Shown here: in pieces, positions 27,296-37,168 of the stretch | Position numbering within the stretch: the stretch's first letter is position 1 | Layout of the letters: each line of letters begins with the position of its first letter | NCBI RefSeq assembly: GCF_001758365.1 | Contig: NZ_LZFO01000023.1 | Location: 1-39,599 of the forward strand | Origin: Clostridium acetireducens DSM 10703 | GTDB taxonomy: Bacteria; Bacillota; Clostridia; Clostridiales; Clostridiaceae | DNA length: 39,599 nt | Direction of reading: 5' to 3' | Notes under the pieces: generated by a model | Databases searched by the model: none | What the model was told of the DNA's origin: nothing | Seen by the model: only the letters and a program-made list of their open reading frames with translations | Program-made: the position numbers and the translations under genes

Positions 27296-28810
27296 TTGTC
27301 TAAAGATAATTTTTTAAAAAATTCCCTAATTTTAACTTTAGTAAACTCTACTACAGGAATACTAAAATTTATTTTTGCAATAATACTTTCTAAAAAATTA
27401 GGATCGGAAGGTATGGGATTATATGGACTTATAATGCCTATATATGATTTATTTTGTTGCCTTATATGTGGTGGATTGATTGCTGCTATATCAAAAGAAA
27501 GTTCTATTTATTTTTCTAAAAAAGATTTCAAAAATTTAAATAAATCTGTTAAAACCTGTCTTTCTTTTGTTATTATATGGGCATGTATTATAGCTTTATT
27601 GGTATTTATAAATTCAAATTACATAGGTAAATTTATAATAAAAGACAGCCGTTCTATTTATTCTATAAAAGCTATATGTCCTGCATTAGTTTTTGTAGGT
27701 CTATCTTCTATATTAAAGGGATATTTTTATGGCACAGAAAAAGTAAAAATTCCAGCATTTATAGATATATTTGAAAAAACTATAAGAATAACTGTTGTAG
27801 TAATTGTAATAAATTTATTTTCACTAAAAGAAATAACAAAAACTGTAACTTCAGTTTATATAGCTCTTTCTCTGGGAGAGTTATTAAGTTTTATATTTTT
27901 ATATGTATTTTATAAAATTGAAAGAAATAAAAAATATAATTTTTATTCATATAGCAATAAATTAGAAGGAAGAGCTCAGCTTTTATTTAATATACTTTTA
28001 GTATCAATACCCTTATGCATAAATGAATTTTTGACTACTACAATTTATGCAACATCCACATTAATTACACCTAGACGATTAGTAAGTGCTGGAATAATCC
28101 ATAGTGAAGCATTATCTATGATAGGAAAATTTTCTGGTATGTCTTTAAGCATAATATTTTTTCCTTTTATAGTTATAAATTCTATGTCAATAGTACTTAT
28201 ACCAGATTTATCCAAGTCATTATATAATAAAGATTATTTTTCTTTAGAAAATAGAATAAAAGAAGTTATAACTATATCTTTTTTAATAGGTATATCTACT
28301 TTAGTTGTATGTATTAGCATACCAAATGTACTAGGTAATTTATTCTTTAATAGAAATGACTTAAGTCAATATATAAAATTAGCATCTTTATCTGCTCCTT
28401 TTAGTTATGTATGTGCATCTACTTATTCAATATTAAATGGCATAAATAAACAAGGAATTTTATTAAGGAACTCTGTATTAACTGCTATAGAAGAATTAAT
28501 TTTAATATACATTTTAACTGGTATTCCTGAAATTAATATACTGGGTTACGGTATTAGCTTAATAATAACTTCTATTACAGGTGTTATATTAAATTTAAGA
28601 GAAATTAAAAAAATATGTTATTTAGAATTTTCGCCAATAAATTTATTAATATACATTCTAGTAGGAACTTTAACTGGCTACATATTAATTGTATTAAATA
28701 ATATTATTACATCTACATTTGTTTTAAAATCTATGTTTTTGATTATAACTGGTTTTACAATGTTTTTTACAATAATAACTTTATTAACTAAACATATTAG
28801 TAATAAATAA
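27296..28810 (+). CDS. SpoVB-type MATE/MOP polysaccharide flippase
   Basis: A 504-residue membrane protein with 12 to 14 predicted helices of the MVF/MOP superfamily. Its N-terminus, NSLILTLVNSTTGILKFIFAIILSKKLGSEGMGLYGL, in two stretches, has the LGxxGxGLY signature of SpoVB-type transporters. SpoVB is needed for the spore cortex and is thought to move lipid-linked peptidoglycan precursors outwards. The start is TTG at 27296, 8 nt after GAGGAG. A strong terminator follows. Whether this protein or its convergent neighbour is the true SpoVB counterpart cannot be settled by sequence alone. Confidence 0.83.
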   Translation: MSKDNFLKNSLILTLVNSTTGILKFIFAIILSKKLGSEGMGLYGLIMPIYDLFCCLICGGLIAAISKESSIYFSKKDFKNLNKSVKTCLSFVIIWACIIALLVFINSNYIGKFIIKDSRSIYSIKAICPALVFVGLSSILKGYFYGTEKVKIPAFIDIFEKTIRITVVVIVINLFSLKEITKTVTSVYIALSLGELLSFIFLYVFYKIERNKKYNFYSYSNKLEGRAQLLFNILLVSIPLCINEFLTTTIYATSTLITPRRLVSAGIIHSEALSMIGKFSGMSLSIIFFPFIVINSMSIVLIPDLSKSLYNKDYFSLENRIKEVITISFLIGISTLVVCISIPNVLGNLFFNRNDLSQYIKLASLSAPFSYVCASTYSILNGINKQGILLRNSVLTAIEELILIYILTGIPEINILGYGISLIITSITGVILNLREIKKICYLEFSPINLLIYILVGTLTGYILIVLNNIITSTFVLKSMFLIITGFTMFFTIITLLTKHISNK

Positions 28811-28831
28811 TTAAATTTATATTATTATACA

Positions 28832-28880
28832 AAAATTAGTATAGTGGTATTATGTAGAATAATACCACTATACTAATTTT
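28832..28880. terminator. Bidirectional terminator between convergent flippase genes
   Basis: A perfect 22-bp stem, 28832-28853 against 28859-28880, with five-base loop GTAGA and A and T runs outside. It ends the spoVB-like gene and, from the other side, the operon ending with the MurJ-type gene. Confidence 0.88.
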
Positions 28881-28920
28881 CTATTTACATTTTATTATTT
28901 TTACTAAATCTAATTATTTT

Positions 28921-30537
28921 TTATTTTATTCTTTCTAGCATAAAATCTGGTATTAAATCTACTATCTTTCTTGGAAGTACTTTTAAATCTTTTTCTCTAA
29001 TTCCACCTATAAATATTAATGTAAATAAATATACAAATACTCCTGTAATTATAGCCACTACAGTAGCTATAGCGTTTGAAATATATAATTTATTTATCTC
29101 AAGTTTTAACAAGAAATTAAAATCATAATAAACTATATAGGCAATAACTGCCATTGATATTGATGCTATAAAAGGTTTTGTAGCATGAGTTAAAAAATTA
29201 AATCTTATATTTAATGTCTTTTTTATTATTTTATGATTTAGTATTACAGGTATTAAAAATCCTACCACACTTCCTATTATAGCTCCCATTATATTTATCT
29301 GTGGAATTGCTATTAAAATATAATTAATTATTATCTTAAATAATATTCCTATTACTGAATAAGTAGTAGCTGTATATAATTTTCCTATACTTTGAAGTAT
29401 TGTTGTTTGTATTTGCATAATAGAACTTAAAATAAGAACTATTGAACCATATCTCATAAGAAATGAACCCTTTCCAAAACCTAATGTAAAAAAGATAGGT
29501 TCACTAAGTACAGATAATCCTATGGCTGAAGGTATTGCTACTAAAAAACTTAATCTAAAAGAATAATTTATTTTATCTTCTACTTCATTTTTATTATTTT
29601 GAGCTGCTGCTCCTGCTATAGCTGGCAATATTGCCATAGCAAGAGACGCTATTATGGATATTGGAACATTTAATAGCTGTTGATACTTTACTAAATAACC
29701 ATATAATATACTAGCATTTGATTCAGTTAATCCTGCTACTATTAGCCTTGTTTTCGTATTTGCTACATCAACTATATTTCCAGCATAAGTCATACCTACA
29801 CATAACGTTATAGGAACTCCATAATTTATTATTTTTTTTAAAATTTGTTTATTGGTATACCTTCTTATATGTAAATTTAAATCTTCTTTGGATACCTTAA
29901 ACTTTTTATTCTTTTTATAAACATTTATTAAATACCATGCAGAAAAAAGAGCTCCCAAAGATGTTCCTATAGTTCCTCCTGCACATCCTGCTGCTATACC
30001 ATATTTTATAAATAATGCTGCAAATACTAATGTAAATATAGTATTGATTGCTTGTTCTATTACTTGCGAAACTGCTGTTGGAGTCATATTTCCTCTTCCT
30101 TGAAAATATCCTCTATAGGCTGAAGCTATTGATGTAAATAGTACTGCTGGAGCAAGAGCAAGTATTGATAAATAAGCTTTTTTATAATTAATTGCTTTAG
30201 CTAAAGGATAAGCAAAAACTAGCATAATTAAAGACATTATTATTCCTATAACTAACAGTACAAACCTTGCAATTTTGAAACTTTTTATAGCGTCCTTGTA
30301 ATTTTTTGTAGCAACAAGCTCTGATATCAACTTAGATATTGCTACAGGTATACCAGAATTAGTTAACACAAAAATAAATACATATACTTGATAGGCAGCT
30401 CCGTATACTCCATATCCTTCATCACCAATTATAGACCTTAAAAATGGTATATATAAAAGCGACAATACCTTTACAATCATACTAGCCACAGATAATACCG
30501 CAAATCCTTTAGTAGTAGACTGTTCATTCATTTTCAT
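28921..30537 (-). CDS. YtgP/MurJ-type lipid II flippase family protein
   Basis: A 538-residue membrane protein with about 14 helices. It matches the YtgP branch of the SpoVB/MurJ family in length and motifs: RSIIGDEGYGVYGAAYQVY near residues 34-52, SAYRGYFQGRGNMTPTAVSQ near 139-158, and conserved charged residues in the helices. The Bacillus subtilis YtgP protein is a lipid II flippase for cell-wall synthesis; the same role is inferred here. It ends an operon behind the FtsA-like, M20 and RluA genes, 15 nt after rluA. Only the last position suggests a link to cell-wall work of FtsA. Confidence 0.87.
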   Translation of the reverse strand: MKMNEQSTTKGFAVLSVASMIVKVLSLLYIPFLRSIIGDEGYGVYGAAYQVYVFIFVLTNSGIPVAISKLISELVATKNYKDAIKSFKIARFVLLVIGIIMSLIMLVFAYPLAKAINYKKAYLSILALAPAVLFTSIASAYRGYFQGRGNMTPTAVSQVIEQAINTIFTLVFAALFIKYGIAAGCAGGTIGTSLGALFSAWYLINVYKKNKKFKVSKEDLNLHIRRYTNKQILKKIINYGVPITLCVGMTYAGNIVDVANTKTRLIVAGLTESNASILYGYLVKYQQLLNVPISIIASLAMAILPAIAGAAAQNNKNEVEDKINYSFRLSFLVAIPSAIGLSVLSEPIFFTLGFGKGSFLMRYGSIVLILSSIMQIQTTILQSIGKLYTATTYSVIGILFKIIINYILIAIPQINIMGAIIGSVVGFLIPVILNHKIIKKTLNIRFNFLTHATKPFIASISMAVIAYIVYYDFNFLLKLEINKLYISNAIATVVAIITGVFVYLFTLIFIGGIREKDLKVLPRKIVDLIPDFMLERIK

Positions 30538-30552
30538 TTCTCCATTCTAAAA

Positions 30553-31509
30553 TTAAAACTTAAACACATCATTCTTTATCTTTTTAAATATAGGTGGTAT
30601 ACTTTCCACTATTATTTTATTCTTCATATATTCTAATTTACCAATAGGATTTTTAAAAATAAGTTTATATGCATATAAATATTGATAATTCATACCATAT
30701 TTATTTGCAAAAAAACTATTCAATTTTTTATCTCCATACTTGTTATCTCCTATAATAAAATTTCCCAAATAACTTAAATGTGCTCTAAGTTGATGACTTC
30801 TTCCAGTTATTAATTCTAATTCAACAAAAGAGAATGTTCCACAACTTTGTATAGTTTTAACATTCATCTCTATTTCTTTTCTTCCTTCTTTAAATCCTTC
30901 ATATATTTTAGATTTATTATTTACACTATCCTTTTCTATATAAGCTCTATAGTTTCCATCCTTTATTCTATCTTTAACTAATGCATAATAATACTTATCT
31001 ATATTTTTTTCTCTAATCATTTCATTTAATAATTTTAATGATTCATAATTTTTTCCAAACAATACAATCCCAGAAGTATTTCTATCTAATCTATTACAAG
31101 CTGCTGGAGTAAATGTTACTTCATTTTCAGGTAAATAATCTCCTTTATCATGTAAATAAGAAAGCACATAATCTGTTAATGTTGCATCTCCATTTTTAGA
31201 ATTAGCATGAACTAATACTCCAGGCCATTTTTCTAAAGCTAAAATATTTTCATCTTCATAAGTTATTTTTAAAAAACTATTTTCAACTCTTTTAAAATTT
31301 TTCTTTTCGTTTTTAAATTTTACATTTATTAATTCTACTATATCTCCTTGTTGTAAACTATACTTTTCTTTAACCTTTTTACCATTAACTTTTATATTTC
31401 CTTTTCTTAAATCTTTATAAATTGCACTTAAAGGTACATCTTTAAGCCACTTTCTTAAAAACTTATCTACTCTTTGTCCTGCTTCATTTGTTCCTATTTC
31501 TATTTTCAT
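30553..31509 (-). CDS. RluA-family pseudouridine synthase
   Basis: A 318-residue enzyme that converts specific uridines in 23S rRNA (or tRNA) to pseudouridine. An S4 RNA-binding domain occupies residues about 12-60 (QRVDKFLRKWL and GNIKVNGKKV). The catalytic block ACNRLDRNTSGIVLFGKN near 132-149 contains the essential Asp of the family HRLDRxTSG motif, with Asn in place of its first His. GRSHQLRAHL near 240 is another family motif. Length fits RluC/RluD. Which uridine is the target cannot be told from sequence. It sits between the M20 and MurJ-type genes on one strand. Confidence 0.92.
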   Translation of the reverse strand: MKIEIGTNEAGQRVDKFLRKWLKDVPLSAIYKDLRKGNIKVNGKKVKEKYSLQQGDIVELINVKFKNEKKNFKRVENSFLKITYEDENILALEKWPGVLVHANSKNGDATLTDYVLSYLHDKGDYLPENEVTFTPAACNRLDRNTSGIVLFGKNYESLKLLNEMIREKNIDKYYYALVKDRIKDGNYRAYIEKDSVNNKSKIYEGFKEGRKEIEMNVKTIQSCGTFSFVELELITGRSHQLRAHLSYLGNFIIGDNKYGDKKLNSFFANKYGMNYQYLYAYKLIFKNPIGKLEYMKNKIIVESIPPIFKKIKNDVFKF

Positions 31510-31553
31510 ATAACCACTCCTTATATTAGGTACATAACTACTATATTTTAAAG

Positions 31554-32732
31554 TTATTTATTCAAAAAATCTACTGCAATTTTACATTGAATTGCTACTC
31601 CTATAGGTAAAGCATCTTCATCTATATCAAAAAAACTGCCATGAGCAGGATATATTATATCTTTTTCTTCATTTTTCACTCCTAAATAATAAAATACTGT
31701 TGGTCTTTCCTTAGAAAAGTAAGCAAAACTTTCTACGCCCATACTAGATTTATCAAGTAAAACTATATTATCTCTACCTATAATGCTTTCTGCTGAATTA
31801 ATTAACAATTCTTCCATGTAATAGTTATTATAAAGACAAGGATAACTTTCTTCTATTTCTATTTCACATTTACCCCTCATACAACTTACAACTCCATTTA
31901 CTATTTCTATTACTCTTCTTTTTACATATTCTCTATGCTCTTTTTTAATAGTTCTAATAATTCCAGATATAGTTACTTCTTCTGGAATTATATTTCTTGC
32001 TGTTCCTCCTTTTATAACTCCTATAGTTATTACTACTGAGTCTGAAGGTGGAATTTCTCTGCTAATTACACTTTGAAGAGTTAAAACCACATTGCATGCA
32101 ATAACAATAGGATCAATAGAATCTTCTGGTTTAGCTCCATGAGAACCTTTCCCTTGAATTTTTATAGTAAAAGGATTAGAAGATGCATTTACTTCTCCTC
32201 TTTTAATTGCTATTTTACCTGAATCTATTTTCTCATCTACATGTAGTCCAATAACTGCATCTACATGAGGATTTTCAAGTACTCCTTCTTTTATCATTAT
32301 TTGTGCACCACCAGTAGTTTCTTCCCCTGGCTCAAAAAATAATTTAATGTTGCCATTTAATTTATCTTTTACACTATTTAATATTTTAGCTGCACCCATA
32401 AGTATAGCAGTATGAGCATCATGACCACAAGCATGCATTCTTCCTTTTATACTAGAGGCATAATCACAAGTTTTTTTATCCTCTAATGGAAGAGCATCCA
32501 TATCACCTCTTAACCCTATAGTTTTATTTCCATTTCCCTTTATAATAGCACAAATTCCTGTATTTGCTGTTTCATAATATTCTATTTTTTCTTTTTGTAA
32601 AAACTTTTTTATTATTCTAGATGTTCTATTTAATTCAAATCCTAACTCAGGATTTTTATGAAAATCCCTTCTCCATTCTATTAATTTGGGTTTCATAGCC
32701 TTAGAAATATTTAAAAAATCTATGCTATCCAT
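31554..32732 (-). CDS. M20 family metallo-amidohydrolase
   Basis: A 392-residue dizinc hydrolase of the M20D branch, which removes N-acyl groups from amino acids, like hippuricase and IAA-amino-acid hydrolases. The metal-site motifs are GDMDALPLEDK near residue 76, MHACGHDAHTA near 99-109, FEPGEETTGGAQ near 135-146 and GLHVDEK near 166. The lid domain, about 190-300, contains GSHGAKPEDSIDPI. The natural substrate is unknown. It starts 25 nt after the FtsA-like gene and is read together with it and with rluA; there is no obvious functional tie. Confidence 0.91.
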   Translation of the reverse strand: MDSIDFLNISKAMKPKLIEWRRDFHKNPELGFELNRTSRIIKKFLQKEKIEYYETANTGICAIIKGNGNKTIGLRGDMDALPLEDKKTCDYASSIKGRMHACGHDAHTAILMGAAKILNSVKDKLNGNIKLFFEPGEETTGGAQIMIKEGVLENPHVDAVIGLHVDEKIDSGKIAIKRGEVNASSNPFTIKIQGKGSHGAKPEDSIDPIVIACNVVLTLQSVISREIPPSDSVVITIGVIKGGTARNIIPEEVTISGIIRTIKKEHREYVKRRVIEIVNGVVSCMRGKCEIEIEESYPCLYNNYYMEELLINSAESIIGRDNIVLLDKSSMGVESFAYFSKERPTVFYYLGVKNEEKDIIYPAHGSFFDIDEDALPIGVAIQCKIAVDFLNK

Positions 32733-32757
32733 ATTTTATTCTCCATTCTACTATATT

Positions 32758-34869
32758 TTATAATCTTATATCATTATCTTCACTCCACTTTATTTCTATA
32801 GTATCTCCATTAGATAATTTATCATAATATCCTGCTCTTTCACCATTTAATAATAATTGTAATTGACCTTTAGGAGAAGATAAATCAAATTGCACACAAT
32901 TAAATACATCTACGAAAATATATTCTCTTTTTCCTTTTAATTTTATTTCCTTCTCATTTACTATTACTATTATTTCATTATCATTATTATTTTTTTCATC
33001 AAAAGTTATTGCTATTTCTTCTTTTTTATAATTACTTACATTTGATTCTTTATTTTCAATATCTGTATTTTCATTTTTTAAATCATTATTTAATTTATCA
33101 AAACTATCTTCTTTTATATCCATTAAAAATATTCTATCTGCTTCTTTTATTTTATAGTTTAAATCAACTTTTTTTCCATTTGCATAATATTCTCTATAAT
33201 TTTTCAAATTTTCGCTATTATTGAAATTATAGTATAAAAATTCTCCTAGAGTTTCAGGAAATATTATTTCTACATTATCACCTTCGTTTATTTCTTTCTC
33301 TATATCTGCTATTTGTTCATTAATTATTCCTATAGGCTCTAAATTTTGTATAACATCATTTATAAAAAATGTTATAGAATATACCTTTTGTATATAATCC
33401 ATAATTTTTGGCTCAGCATCATTACCATCTTTTGCAAAGTCTATTTCTATATTATCTCCTTCTTTAACTTCTGAATCTATACTAGACACTACTCCATTAA
33501 TTTTTATTACTGCATTTTTTGCTAGAGTTCCAAAAGCTACTCTTTTTATACCATTTAAATTAAATTTAACATTTTTACCATTTTTACCTAATAATACTTT
33601 TGGGTTTATACCTGCTTGAAGCATAACTTCCATTACAGTATGTTTATGAGAATTAAACATACTTATTATATTCCCATTTAATATAATATCAATAAAATCA
33701 TGTCCTATTTTTCTAATAGATGTAAGAGCTATCCCTAAAACTGTAACTCCTATACTTCCTAATTCATTATCCATACAAACACACTGTGTTATTGAATCTC
33801 TTTCCTTTATTCCTATTCTTTGAATAGGTAATGATAATTTTTCAGATAACTTTTCTCTAATATTAGGAGTATAAGCTCCTCCTCCTACTAAAAATATAGC
33901 ATTAGGAGATTTTCCTCCATTTAATTCTATAACTTTTTCTCCTACTTCTTCTGTTACCTTTTCTACTACAGGCTCTATTATACTTATAATCTCTTCAGAC
34001 TCTACTTCATTTTCAATACCTAATACATCTATATATTTCACCTTATTATTTTTTGAACATTCTCTCTTTATTTTTTCAGCAGTATTAAAATCTACCAAAT
34101 AATTTTGAGATATAATTTCTGTAATTTCATCTCCTGCTACTGGAACCATACCATAAGCACTTATAGAATCTTTACTGCTTATAGCTATATCAGAAGTTCC
34201 TGCACCTATATCAATTAATGCTAAATTTAATAATCTGAGATTTTTAGGAATAACAGCTTCCATAGCAGCAATTGGTTCTAATGTCATATTTAAAACATTT
34301 AATCCCACCTTATCCATTACTGAATACAGACTATCTACTACTGATTTTGGAAGAAATGTTGCTATGACTTCTGCTTCTATTTTTTTACCTTTATGAGAAA
34401 GCAAATTTGTCATAACATATCCATTTAAAAAATAATTTTTTACACTATATCCAACACAATAAAGTTCTCCTTGCATTTCTTTATTTATTTCTTCTTCTGC
34501 TTTTTTTACAGCTGTAAGCTCTAAACTTCTTATTATATCTTTATCTATTTCCCTATTATAATCTATTTCTAATTCTTCTTTTACTACTGTTGTTTTTAAA
34601 AACCTTCCTGCTGCAGCTATTGATACTGAATTTAATTTCATATTTATATTACTTTGTAAATCATTTTTAATTTTATTAACTGTACTTGCTACTAGTAATA
34701 TATCATGTATTTGACCATCTATCATGGCTCTTTCTTCGTGTTCCATATGGCTTTCTGCTATTACATGAAATTTTTTATCTTTCACAATGCCTACACTGCC
34801 TATAACTGTTCTTGTACCTATATCTAAAGCAAATATTAAATCCTGTGAATTAATTTTCGATATACCCAT
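32758..34869 (-). CDS. FtsA-like ATPase with long C-terminal beta-grasp-like extension
   Basis: A 703-residue protein. The first 400 residues are an actin-like FtsA-type ATPase: FALDIGTRTVIGSV near residue 13 (phosphate 1), IDIGAGTSDIAI near 218 (phosphate 2) and FLVGGGAYTPNIREKL near 327. Ordinary FtsA is about 420 residues. Here some 260 further residues follow, with a repeated pattern, roughly at 455-477, 500-536, 560-583 and 632-695: a short N-G/N-D turn, then a K-E-G-D-x-I-E-I strand, as in ThiS, SLBB or other beta-grasp folds. No C-terminal amphipathic helix of standard FtsA is evident, so membrane targeting would differ. It starts an operon with M20, rluA and a MurJ-type flippase; a cell-wall role is inferred. 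Confidence 0.82.
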   Translation of the reverse strand: MGISKINSQDLIFALDIGTRTVIGSVGIVKDKKFHVIAESHMEHEERAMIDGQIHDILLVASTVNKIKNDLQSNINMKLNSVSIAAAGRFLKTTVVKEELEIDYNREIDKDIIRSLELTAVKKAEEEINKEMQGELYCVGYSVKNYFLNGYVMTNLLSHKGKKIEAEVIATFLPKSVVDSLYSVMDKVGLNVLNMTLEPIAAMEAVIPKNLRLLNLALIDIGAGTSDIAISSKDSISAYGMVPVAGDEITEIISQNYLVDFNTAEKIKRECSKNNKVKYIDVLGIENEVESEEIISIIEPVVEKVTEEVGEKVIELNGGKSPNAIFLVGGGAYTPNIREKLSEKLSLPIQRIGIKERDSITQCVCMDNELGSIGVTVLGIALTSIRKIGHDFIDIILNGNIISMFNSHKHTVMEVMLQAGINPKVLLGKNGKNVKFNLNGIKRVAFGTLAKNAVIKINGVVSSIDSEVKEGDNIEIDFAKDGNDAEPKIMDYIQKVYSITFFINDVIQNLEPIGIINEQIADIEKEINEGDNVEIIFPETLGEFLYYNFNNSENLKNYREYYANGKKVDLNYKIKEADRIFLMDIKEDSFDKLNNDLKNENTDIENKESNVSNYKKEEIAITFDEKNNNDNEIIVIVNEKEIKLKGKREYIFVDVFNCVQFDLSSPKGQLQLLLNGERAGYYDKLSNGDTIEIKWSEDNDIRL

Positions 34870-34934
34870 AATTCTACCTCTTTTATGTAATATAGTTTAA
34901 AAGCTCATATTAATAAATATACGAACTCATTAAA

Positions 34935-34963
34935 ATTATATAATAATATTATTAAACATTCAA
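34935..34963 (-). promoter_or_regulatory. Promoter of the FtsA-like operon
   Basis: On the minus strand TTGAAT (34958-34963) and TATAAT (34935-34940) are 17 nt apart, about 65 nt before the ATG. The remaining sequence between the genes shows nothing else. Confidence 0.6.
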
Positions 34964-35000
34964 TTTATTAAAAATTTAATCAATATATCTATTTGCTTTT

Positions 35001-36986
35001 TTATATATTAATTAATTTATTATTACTTAATGTAACAATATTAAATTTTCTAATAATATTATTAAATCTTATATATATATACTTTTCATCTATTTTTTCT
35101 ACTTTACCTGTTCCAAAAAATTTATGTCTTATAAAATCACCTTTTTTAAATATTGAAAATTCATAACAATTGCTTACAAAACCACATTCCTTAATAAATC
35201 TTGATTCCTGTCTACTCTTTTTTTTTATTATTTTACAAAAGGAAATCCATAAATTTTCAATAGTCCTTGTAATAGCTACATAAAATAACCTTCTTTCTTC
35301 CTCTATATCTAAGTTACTTTCATGAGGAATATTTCCTTCGTTGCAGTTTATTATAAAAACATTTTTAAATTCCATTCCCTTAACACCATGTATAGTGCTT
35401 AATATTACACCATTTTTTACCTCTTTTTTATTAATTTCTTTTTTTTCTTTTTCTATATAATCTAAAAAATCTCCTACACACTTAAATTCACTAGCATAAT
35501 CTATAAATTCTTTAATAATATATTTTATTTGCTCTATATTAATATTGGTTTTTATTGAATAATTATTTAAATATTCAATATAGTTTATATCATATAATAC
35601 AGAATTAATTGCATCTTCTGTATTTAATCTTTTTAACTTTTTTATTTTTTTCTCTAACTTTTTTACTATCTTCATTTGAAACACAGGTATATCTAAATTA
35701 ATTAATAATTCAAAACAATTATCCTTAATTGATATTTTTAATAACTTTTCTATATTTATTTTACTTATATACCTAAAAGGTTTATTTATTATACTAATAA
35801 AAGATTCTTTATCCTCTAAATTTAAACTTAGTTTTAAAAAACATATTATATCTTTACAAATAAAATTATCAAAAAAACTATACTGTTTATCTATTAATTT
35901 AAAAGGAATATTATTTTTTAAAAATTCATATATAATACTTCTACTTTCTTGATTAGTTCTATATAGTATAGCTATATCTTTAAATTTATACTTTGAATTT
36001 TTAACCAAATTATTTATATTACTTACTATTACTTTTGCTTGCTCAAATTCATTAATATTACAAAATACATTTATGTCATTTTCTTTTTTCTTAAAAGCTT
36101 CTATTCTTTTTTTATTTCTAATTTTATTATTTTTTATAAGATTTTTAGATAATTTTATAATATTACTAGGACTTCTATAGTTAGTACTTAAAAAAAATTT
36201 TTCTCCTATTCCAAAATACTTATTGAAATTTACCATACATTCTGGTTTAGAACCTCTAAATCCATATATACATTGATCTTCATCGCCTACAGCAAATAAA
36301 GAACTATATTTACATAAAATTTTAAGTAATTCAATTTGGGTACTATCGCAATCTTGAAATTCATCTACTAATACATGTTTAAACAAATTTCTATAATTTT
36401 TTAATAACAATTTATTATGTTTAAACAAATTTATACATTTTATCTGCAAATCAGTAAAATCCATTAATTTTTTTTCGTTTTTATACATTTCATAGCTTTT
36501 AAAACATTCAACAAATATATTTTTATCCATACTAATATTAAAATCTTTTATATTAATTTTAGTATTTTTAAAAACATGAATATAATTTAATATTTCCTTA
36601 ACCTTATCTTCACTAATTTTATCTGTATACTTAATTACTGTATTATATATAACTTGGAAAGCTTTAAAATTACTTATTATATTTATATCTTTATATTTAC
36701 TAAGTATTCTATAACATAAGCCATGAAATGTTCCAAAAAAAGGACATAGTTTTTTATTTGTGAAATTTTTGTATTTAAATTTCATATTTTTAGCTGCAGC
36801 TTTAGTAAAAGTTATTATTATAATGTTATTTTCATTAATTTTTTTATATTTAATTAAATAATCTATTCTATTTATTATAACAGTAGTTTTTCCCGAACCT
36901 GGTGCTGCCACTACTAAAGTATTTTTATTATTGGAAGTAACTGCCTTAATTTGTTCATTATCCAATTTTATATGTGAGTTATTCAT
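35001..36986 (-). CDS. UvrD/PcrA-like ATP-dependent DNA helicase
   Basis: A 661-residue superfamily 1A 3'-5' helicase. Motifs appear in order: Q-motif LDNEQIKAV, Walker A AAPGSGKTTV near residues 28-37, FTKAAAKNM (Ia), VDEFQDCDSTQ (II) near 210, GDEDQCIYGFRG (III) near 240, TNYRSP (IV), STIHGVKGMEFKNVF (V) near 548 and EERRLFYVAITR (VI) near 585. The end, FKKGDFIRHKFFGTGKVEKI near 615-635, is the tudor-like tail with which PcrA binds RNA polymerase. It is shorter than PcrA (about 740), so it could be a paralogue. Roles would be repair or clearing of stalled polymerase. It is divergent from pncB. Confidence 0.92.
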   Translation of the reverse strand: MNNSHIKLDNEQIKAVTSNNKNTLVVAAPGSGKTTVIINRIDYLIKYKKINENNIIIITFTKAAAKNMKFKYKNFTNKKLCPFFGTFHGLCYRILSKYKDINIISNFKAFQVIYNTVIKYTDKISEDKVKEILNYIHVFKNTKINIKDFNISMDKNIFVECFKSYEMYKNEKKLMDFTDLQIKCINLFKHNKLLLKNYRNLFKHVLVDEFQDCDSTQIELLKILCKYSSLFAVGDEDQCIYGFRGSKPECMVNFNKYFGIGEKFFLSTNYRSPSNIIKLSKNLIKNNKIRNKKRIEAFKKKENDINVFCNINEFEQAKVIVSNINNLVKNSKYKFKDIAILYRTNQESRSIIYEFLKNNIPFKLIDKQYSFFDNFICKDIICFLKLSLNLEDKESFISIINKPFRYISKINIEKLLKISIKDNCFELLINLDIPVFQMKIVKKLEKKIKKLKRLNTEDAINSVLYDINYIEYLNNYSIKTNINIEQIKYIIKEFIDYASEFKCVGDFLDYIEKEKKEINKKEVKNGVILSTIHGVKGMEFKNVFIINCNEGNIPHESNLDIEEERRLFYVAITRTIENLWISFCKIIKKKSRQESRFIKECGFVSNCYEFSIFKKGDFIRHKFFGTGKVEKIDEKYIYIRFNNIIRKFNIVTLSNNKLINI

Positions 36987-37079
36987 TAAATCTCCACCTA
37001 TTCATTATAAAAATCAAGCTATTATATTTTTATAACCATTATTACATATTTAATTCATTGTAAAGATTTTATAATAATA

Positions 37080-37135
37080 TTGTAAATTTTTAATCAATAT
37101 ATTAAAATATGAATAGTCTATACTTTTTTATAGAC
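37080..37135 (+). promoter_or_regulatory. pncB promoter with palindromic operator candidate
   Basis: TTGTAA (37080-37085) and TAAAAT (37103-37108) are 17 nt apart. A perfect palindrome, GTCTATA (37116-37122) and TATAGAC (37129-37135) with 6 nt between, lies on the expected transcription start near 37115. This fits a repressor site, for example a niacin-sensing regulator, which is unproven. Confidence 0.55.
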
Positions 37136-37168
37136 ACATAAAAATTAAACTTATAGAGGAGATTAGTT

